Source: Candidatus Zhuqueibacterota bacterium 4484_219
GTDB lineage: Bacteria > Zhuqueibacterota > JdFR-76 > 4484-219
Assembly (NCBI GenBank): GCA_002085035.1
Contig: MZGM01000084.1
Coordinates: forward strand, 1 to 9,431
Length of the DNA: 9,431 nucleotides
Reading direction: 5' to 3'
Position numbers and translations under genes: made by a program. The notes below the pieces were generated by a model. The model did not search any database, was not told the origin of the DNA, and saw only the letters and a program-made list of their open reading frames with translations. This document shows, piece after piece, positions 6,314 to 9,431 of the stretch. How positions within the stretch are numbered: the first letter of the stretch is position 1; the number at the start of each line of letters is the position of its first letter.

Positions 6314-7242
6314 CCACGTACCACCTTTCCTTTAGTCATAAGATCTTTAACTACTTTCTTAGCCATATTAATGGGAATGGCAAAACCCATTCCTGCAAAA
6401 GCCCCGGTGGGGGTAACAATAGCACTGTTAATACCTACAACTTCACCACGCAGATTAACTAAAGCCCCACCACTGTTACCCGGGTTGATAGGAGCATCTG
6501 TTTGGATGAAGTTCTCGTAGGCTTTCACATTACCAAATGTCCGGCCTTTAGCACTGACAATTCCCTTGGTGACAGTATGGTGAAATCTTTCTGAGAAGGG
6601 ATTACCGATTGCAAGTACCCATTCGCCCACCTGGAGTTTATCTGAATCGCCTAAAATAGCTGCTGGAAGATTAGAAGCATCAATTTTAAGTAAAGCTAAG
6701 TCAGTTTTGGGGTCAGTGCCCACAACCTTAGCCTCATACTTTTTTCGGTCTGTGGTAATTACTCTAATATCGTCTGCCTCTTTAACTACATGGTAATTGG
6801 TTAAAATGTAACCATCACTACGAATAATTACACCAGATCCCATACCTTGCTGGATATATTTATCGGTTTGGGGTTTACTCCGCTCGCGGGGAGATTGCTG
6901 AAAGAATTGGTTAAAAAAGTCATCCCCAAAAAAGAAATCGAAAGGACTGCGATAACGTAGCACCTTAATTACCTTCTCACTATAAATTGTAACCACCGAT
7001 GGTTTTACCTTCTTTGCCGCTTGAACGAAGATTTTATTTATGTGGTCAATTAGCGCTAAATCCTTTGCAGAAACACTGGATTGTTCACTCGCCTCGATGT
7101 AAGCTGCCTTGCTGCCGTTGGTATTTGAAGCAATACCATGTTTAGTAAAATCGAAATTGGCAGTAACGATTATTGTAATAAGTATTCCAATTAGTAAAGA
7201 TGACCCTACTGCCACCGGTAATATCCATCTTTTCCTATTCAT
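6265..7242 (-). CDS. htrA: HtrA/DegP-type serine protease, N-terminal part of a disrupted gene
   Basis: The family consists of cell-envelope proteases and chaperones that degrade misfolded exported proteins. This frame encodes 325 residues. An N-terminal hydrophobic segment (about 6-28, after MNRKR) serves as signal peptide or membrane anchor, followed by a complete trypsin-like domain (about 70-300). The catalytic triad is visible: His151 in TNYHVV, Asp181 in TDLALLK, Ser257 in GNSGGAL. The frame runs into the start of the first PDZ domain (RGWLGVYIQPV, 309-319) and then leaves homology, ending six residues later at EFRPPM. The rest of the protein continues in another frame at 5792-6279, with about 30 family residues missing between. 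SD AAGGAGGAAAG lies 6-10 nt before the ATG. If the lesion is real, the product would be a protease domain without PDZ domains, possibly still folded but lacking the usual regulation. If it is an assembly or cloning error, the gene is normal. Confidence 0.9.
   Translation of the reverse strand: MNRKRWILPVAVGSSLLIGILITIIVTANFDFTKHGIASNTNGSKAAYIEASEQSSVSAKDLALIDHINKIFVQAAKKVKPSVVTIYSEKVIKVLRYRSPFDFFFGDDFFNQFFQQSPRERSKPQTDKYIQQGMGSGVIIRSDGYILTNYHVVKEADDIRVITTDRKKYEAKVVGTDPKTDLALLKIDASNLPAAILGDSDKLQVGEWVLAIGNPFSERFHHTVTKGIVSAKGRTFGNVKAYENFIQTDAPINPGNSGGALVNLRGEVVGINSAIVTPTGAFAGMGFAIPINMAKKVVKDLMTKGKVVRGWLGVYIQPVEFRPPM
6280..6285. other. Deletion/frame-change junction in htrA, marked by an EcoRI sequence
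   Basis: The two htrA frames meet here. The upstream frame reads ...CCA GTA GAA TTC, and the downstream frame reads ATT CAG ACC TCC GAT (I-Q-T-S-D). The hexamer GAATTC sits exactly at the break. Three other GAATTC sites occur in the window (3996, 8205, 8243), so the hexamer is not rare, but its position at the break is notable. The missing DNA would be near 95-100 bp, with a length not divisible by three. Confidence 0.7.
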
Positions 7243-7264
7243 GGCTCTTTCCTCCTTAAAGTAT

Positions 7265-8218
7265 TTAGTTTATCGGCCCGGCTTGAGCAAATTCTTCAAT
7301 TAATTTGCGTTGCTGGGGATTAATATTTTGAGGTATTGTTACGTGAATTTCTACAAATAAATCACCTCGTTTATTGTTTTTATCCTTAACCCCCAGGCCT
7401 TTTAGCCTGAAAATTTGCCCATTTTGAGTGCCAGGTGGGATTTTAAGCTGTACCTGTTTACCTTCCACTGTTTTTACTTTAACTTTCGTGCCTAAAATAG
7501 CTTCCACTACATTAATAGAAACCTTACAATATATGTCCTTTCCTTGGCGCTTAAAAAAGGGATGTTTCCCAACATGAATGGTAATAAGTAGGTCTCCTGG
7601 TGGCGCTCCTCCAGCTCCAGGCAATCCTTGACCACGCAGGCGAATTTTTTCCCCTTCCTCAATCCCTGGGGGAATAGTAACCGAAAAAGTACGACGTTGT
7701 CCGTTTAATATTAAACTAATATTTTGCTTTCCTCCGAAAATTGCAGTTTCAAATGGGATTTCAACCTCTGCTTCTACATCTTGCCCCCGCATTGTTTGTC
7801 TGCGTCTTGTTCGTTCAAAAAGGTTACTCCTTTCACCAAAAAATCTAGAAAAGAGATCACTAAATCCAGCAAATGTCTCATTATTATGAAAAGAAGGCTC
7901 CTCGCCTGATGTGGCCCATTCAAATTTGATATTACCTATGTTACTAAAATCGAAGCCAGTAAATGGACTACTACCACTACCTGCAAAAGTTCCGTACTTT
8001 CGTAATTGGTCATATTGTGCTCGTTTCTTCGGATCGCTAAGTACACTATAGGCTTCGGAAATTTGCTTGAATTTCTCCTCCGCAGACTTGTCGCCTGGGT
8101 GGGAATCAGGATGATATTTCTTAGCCAATTTCCGATAAGCTTTTTTAATCTCTTCAGCGGTGGCATTTTCAGAAACTCCCAGAACTTTGTAGTAGTCTTC
8201 GTTAGAATTCAGATTCAT
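7265..8218 (-). CDS. cbpA: DnaJ-family co-chaperone without zinc finger (type B, CbpA-like)
   Basis: A J-domain protein that delivers unfolded substrates to DnaK and stimulates its ATPase. The 317-residue product has the J domain at about 7-72 with the essential HPD at 36-38. A Gly/Phe-rich linker (about 76-100) follows, then a stretch with SDLFSRFFGE, then two beta-rich substrate-binding domains (about 144-222 and 223-307). The four CxxCxGxG repeats of classical DnaJ are absent, and the only cysteine is C241. This makes it a class B J-protein like CbpA, shorter than the usual roughly 375 residues of DnaJ. The ATG is preceded by GTGAGGGG at normal spacing, and 22 bp separate its stop from htrA. 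Its place directly after grpE suggests it is the working J-protein of this DnaK system. A true zinc-finger DnaJ may exist elsewhere in the genome, which this window cannot show. Confidence 0.93.
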   Translation of the reverse strand: MNLNSNEDYYKVLGVSENATAEEIKKAYRKLAKKYHPDSHPGDKSAEEKFKQISEAYSVLSDPKKRAQYDQLRKYGTFAGSGSSPFTGFDFSNIGNIKFEWATSGEEPSFHNNETFAGFSDLFSRFFGERSNLFERTRRRQTMRGQDVEAEVEIPFETAIFGGKQNISLILNGQRRTFSVTIPPGIEEGEKIRLRGQGLPGAGGAPPGDLLITIHVGKHPFFKRQGKDIYCKVSINVVEAILGTKVKVKTVEGKQVQLKIPPGTQNGQIFRLKGLGVKDKNNKRGDLFVEIHVTIPQNINPQQRKLIEEFAQAGPIN

Positions 8219-8260
8219 AGCCCCTCACGCTCATATTAATGTGAATTCTATGGTTAAATT

Positions 8261-8821
8261 TCAAATTTTCTCATTTATATTTTCACCCTTTTTTACTCCG
8301 ACCTTAACTTTGGCAGGTCGGAGAAGTTTATCTTTGAAACGGTAACCTTTTTGCCACAGTTCAATTATCTTGCCCTCCAGTTCTGGAGTAGTATGCTCTA
8401 CACCAATAGCCTCGTGAATGTTGGGGTCAAACGTATCACCAACAGCGGCAAAGCTTTCTACCCCTGCTGTAGTTAATACATCCCGGAGATTCTGACAGAT
8501 GATTTTAGCACCTTCCCGAATTTGATGATCCTCACCGGGCGATTCCAGTAGTCTTTCCAAATCGTCAAGAATTGGTAGAAGCTGTTTACTAAATTCGGCA
8601 CGTACCTGATCAAAGAGTTTGCTTTGCTCGGCCTGCACACGCTTGCGATAGTTATCAAAATCTGCTTTTACTCGCCGCAATAATTCCAGATACTCGTTTG
8701 TCTTCTCCTCTGATGAAGCAGGGGAAGCACCCCTATTAGAATCTTTCCGCTCGGTTTCCAAATTCTCTACTTCAATTGTAGTTGCGGCTTTATTTTCATT
8801 TTTTTGTTTATCACGTTCCAT
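8261..8821 (-). CDS. grpE: GrpE, nucleotide exchange factor for DnaK
   Basis: A dimeric cytosolic co-chaperone that releases ADP from DnaK and so resets the chaperone cycle. The protein has 186 residues, a usual length. A charged, disordered N-terminus (about 1-40) leads into a long helix with coiled-coil character (about 41-100, including LLPILDDLERLL at 81-92). The compact beta-rich head that contacts the DnaK nucleotide domain follows, recognisable by FDPNIHEAIG (131-140) and the family's closing signature GYRFKDKLLRPAKVKV (159-174). The start is set by an in-frame stop shortly upstream. The ribosome binding site is poor (CGGAAATT), weaker than at every other gene here. That could limit translation, since GrpE is needed below DnaK stoichiometry (inference). 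It is followed by dnaJ after 42 bp, presumably on the same transcript. The overlapping short frames are shadows. Confidence 0.97.
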   Translation of the reverse strand: MERDKQKNENKAATTIEVENLETERKDSNRGASPASSEEKTNEYLELLRRVKADFDNYRKRVQAEQSKLFDQVRAEFSKQLLPILDDLERLLESPGEDHQIREGAKIICQNLRDVLTTAGVESFAAVGDTFDPNIHEAIGVEHTTPELEGKIIELWQKGYRFKDKLLRPAKVKVGVKKGENINEKI

Positions 8822-8859
8822 AATTTCCGATACTCAGCATTTGTTACTATTCCACTTGA

Positions 8860-8888
8860 AATAAAGTTTCTTGTTTTTTAAGTGTTAA
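8860..8888 (-). promoter_or_regulatory. Possible sigma-70-type promoter for grpE-dnaJ-htrA-fmdB
   Basis: On the minus strand, TTAACA (8888-8883) and TTTATT (8865-8860) are separated by 17 nt, matching TTGACA/TATAAT at 5/6 and 4/6. Transcription would start near 8853, about 30 nt before the grpE ATG. An alternative pair in the same gap (TTGTCA-N17-TCTATT) overlaps the inverted repeat. AT-rich DNA gives such matches by chance, so this is weak. No CIRCE operator is present here. Confidence 0.3.
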
Positions 8889-8897
8889 GTTCAAATA

Positions 8898-8950
8898 GAC
8901 AAAGTGCGGAAGGTCATGACAAGTATCTAAAAGGCCTTCCGCACTTTGTC
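8898..8950. repeat. Perfect 16-bp inverted repeat between hsp20 and grpE
   Basis: The arms are 8898-8913 (GACAAAGTGCGGAAGG) and 8935-8950 (CCTTCCGCACTTTGTC), exact reverse complements around a 21-nt loop. The element begins about 10 bp after the hsp20-1 stop. In the minus-strand transcript it would form a very stable hairpin at the end of the hsp20 message. It lacks the run of U expected of an intrinsic terminator: the RNA continues UAUUUGAACUU. It may instead be a 3'-end stabiliser or processing hairpin, a partial terminator, or an operator. The dyad itself is certain from the sequence. Its role is inference. Confidence 0.8.
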
Positions 8951-8960
8951 TCGCCTGTTA

Positions 8961-9407
8961 TTATTCTACCCTGACAGGAATCTCTTTCACCTTGGCTTCT
9001 TCCCGTTTCGGGAGTTTGACTTTTAGTACGCCATTCTTGAAAGTAGCTTGAATTTTGCCAGTGTCAACCCCAGTGGGCAAAGTAATGGATCTCTGGAACG
9101 CACCGTAGCATCGCTCGATACGATGGTAGGTCTCGTTCTTGGTTTCTTTTTCTTGTTTCTTCTCACCCTTGATGGTAAGGGTATTGTCGTGTACCGAAAC
9201 TTTCACATTATCTTTTTCGATGCCCGGAAGTTCAGCCGTTACTATCAGATCATCATCGGTCTCGGAGACGTCCACGCTGGGATACCAAACTCCCTCAGTG
9301 GTTTCTAAACGTTCCGGTAAAGTACCGAAGAACTCATTGAACATACGGTCCATCTCATCCCGAAGCGACATTATGTCTCTTAATGGTCTCCATCTTGTGA
9401 TTGCCAT
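8961..9407 (-). CDS. hsp20: Small heat shock protein, Hsp20/alpha-crystallin family (copy 1)
   Basis: An ATP-independent holdase that binds partly unfolded cytosolic proteins and keeps them refoldable by DnaK/ClpB. The 148-residue product has the family layout. A short N-terminal arm (MAITRWRPLRD..., about 1-40) is followed by the alpha-crystallin domain (about 42-136), with VDVSETDDDLIVTAELPG at its start and the signature ATFKNGVLKVKLP near residues 121-133 (GVL at 126-128). The C-terminal tail carries an I-P-V motif (143-145) of the kind that docks into a neighbouring subunit. The ATG follows a strong Shine-Dalgarno (GGGAGGTGA) about 7 nt upstream. It is the first gene visible in the cluster. 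Its promoter lies outside the window, because only 24 bp upstream are present. A perfect inverted repeat follows the stop codon by about 10 bp. It is clearly different from the second Hsp20 at 4760-5203, especially in the N-terminal arm, so this is not a recent tandem duplication. Confidence 0.97.
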   Translation of the reverse strand: MAITRWRPLRDIMSLRDEMDRMFNEFFGTLPERLETTEGVWYPSVDVSETDDDLIVTAELPGIEKDNVKVSVHDNTLTIKGEKKQEKETKNETYHRIERCYGAFQRSITLPTGVDTGKIQATFKNGVLKVKLPKREEAKVKEIPVRVE

Positions 9408-9431
9408 AGTAACTCACCTCCCTTTTTAGTT

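Noticed and set aside
5792..7242. Programmed ribosomal frameshifting joining the two htrA frames
   Set aside because: There is no slippery heptamer at the junction, and about 30 residues of the PDZ fold are missing. A simple slip could not restore them.
8898..8950. Intrinsic transcription terminator
   Set aside because: The stem is strong, but no run of U follows on either strand, so I call it an inverted repeat only.

Overview
This window is a bacterial heat-shock and protein-quality-control locus. All eight genes lie on the minus strand, so it reads from the high-coordinate end to the low one: hsp20 (first copy), grpE, a zinc-finger-less dnaJ/cbpA, htrA (broken), an fmdB-type zinc ribbon, a second divergent hsp20, dnaK, clpB. 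The DNA is moderately AT-rich. HtrA has an N-terminal membrane/export segment, and one leader carries a sigma-54-type promoter. This fits a Gram-negative-type bacterium that uses RpoN, but I cannot name a phylum from the sequence alone. I see no mobile elements, tRNAs, rRNAs or CRISPR.

Layout. (1) 8822-9431: small heat shock protein, then a 139-bp gap with a perfect 16-bp inverted repeat and a possible housekeeping promoter for grpE. (2) 5493-8821: grpE, dnaJ, htrA and fmdB, tightly spaced (42 bp, 22 bp, then no gap), so probably one transcript. htrA has lost roughly 30 codons of its first PDZ domain and changes frame at the same point, which happens to carry an EcoRI recognition sequence. 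(3) 5204-5492: the largest gene-free stretch (289 bp). It holds a consensus -24/-12 promoter pointing at hsp20-dnaK, and upstream of it several copies of a TTCTGTNA half-site, two of them forming a 19-bp near-palindrome. (4) 63-5203: hsp20-2, dnaK, clpB. The 97-bp dnaK-clpB spacer can fold into two hairpins, the second of which pairs with the clpB ribosome binding site.

How the genes work together. The two small Hsps hold unfolding proteins. ClpB extracts polypeptides from aggregates and passes them to DnaK. The J-protein supplies substrate and stimulates ATP hydrolysis, and GrpE recharges DnaK. HtrA would deal with damaged proteins in the cell envelope. The proteins themselves are well known. 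What deserves attention is the regulation (sigma-54 control, candidate enhancer sites, a candidate RNA switch before clpB) and the htrA lesion. I found no evidence of a new type of protein system.
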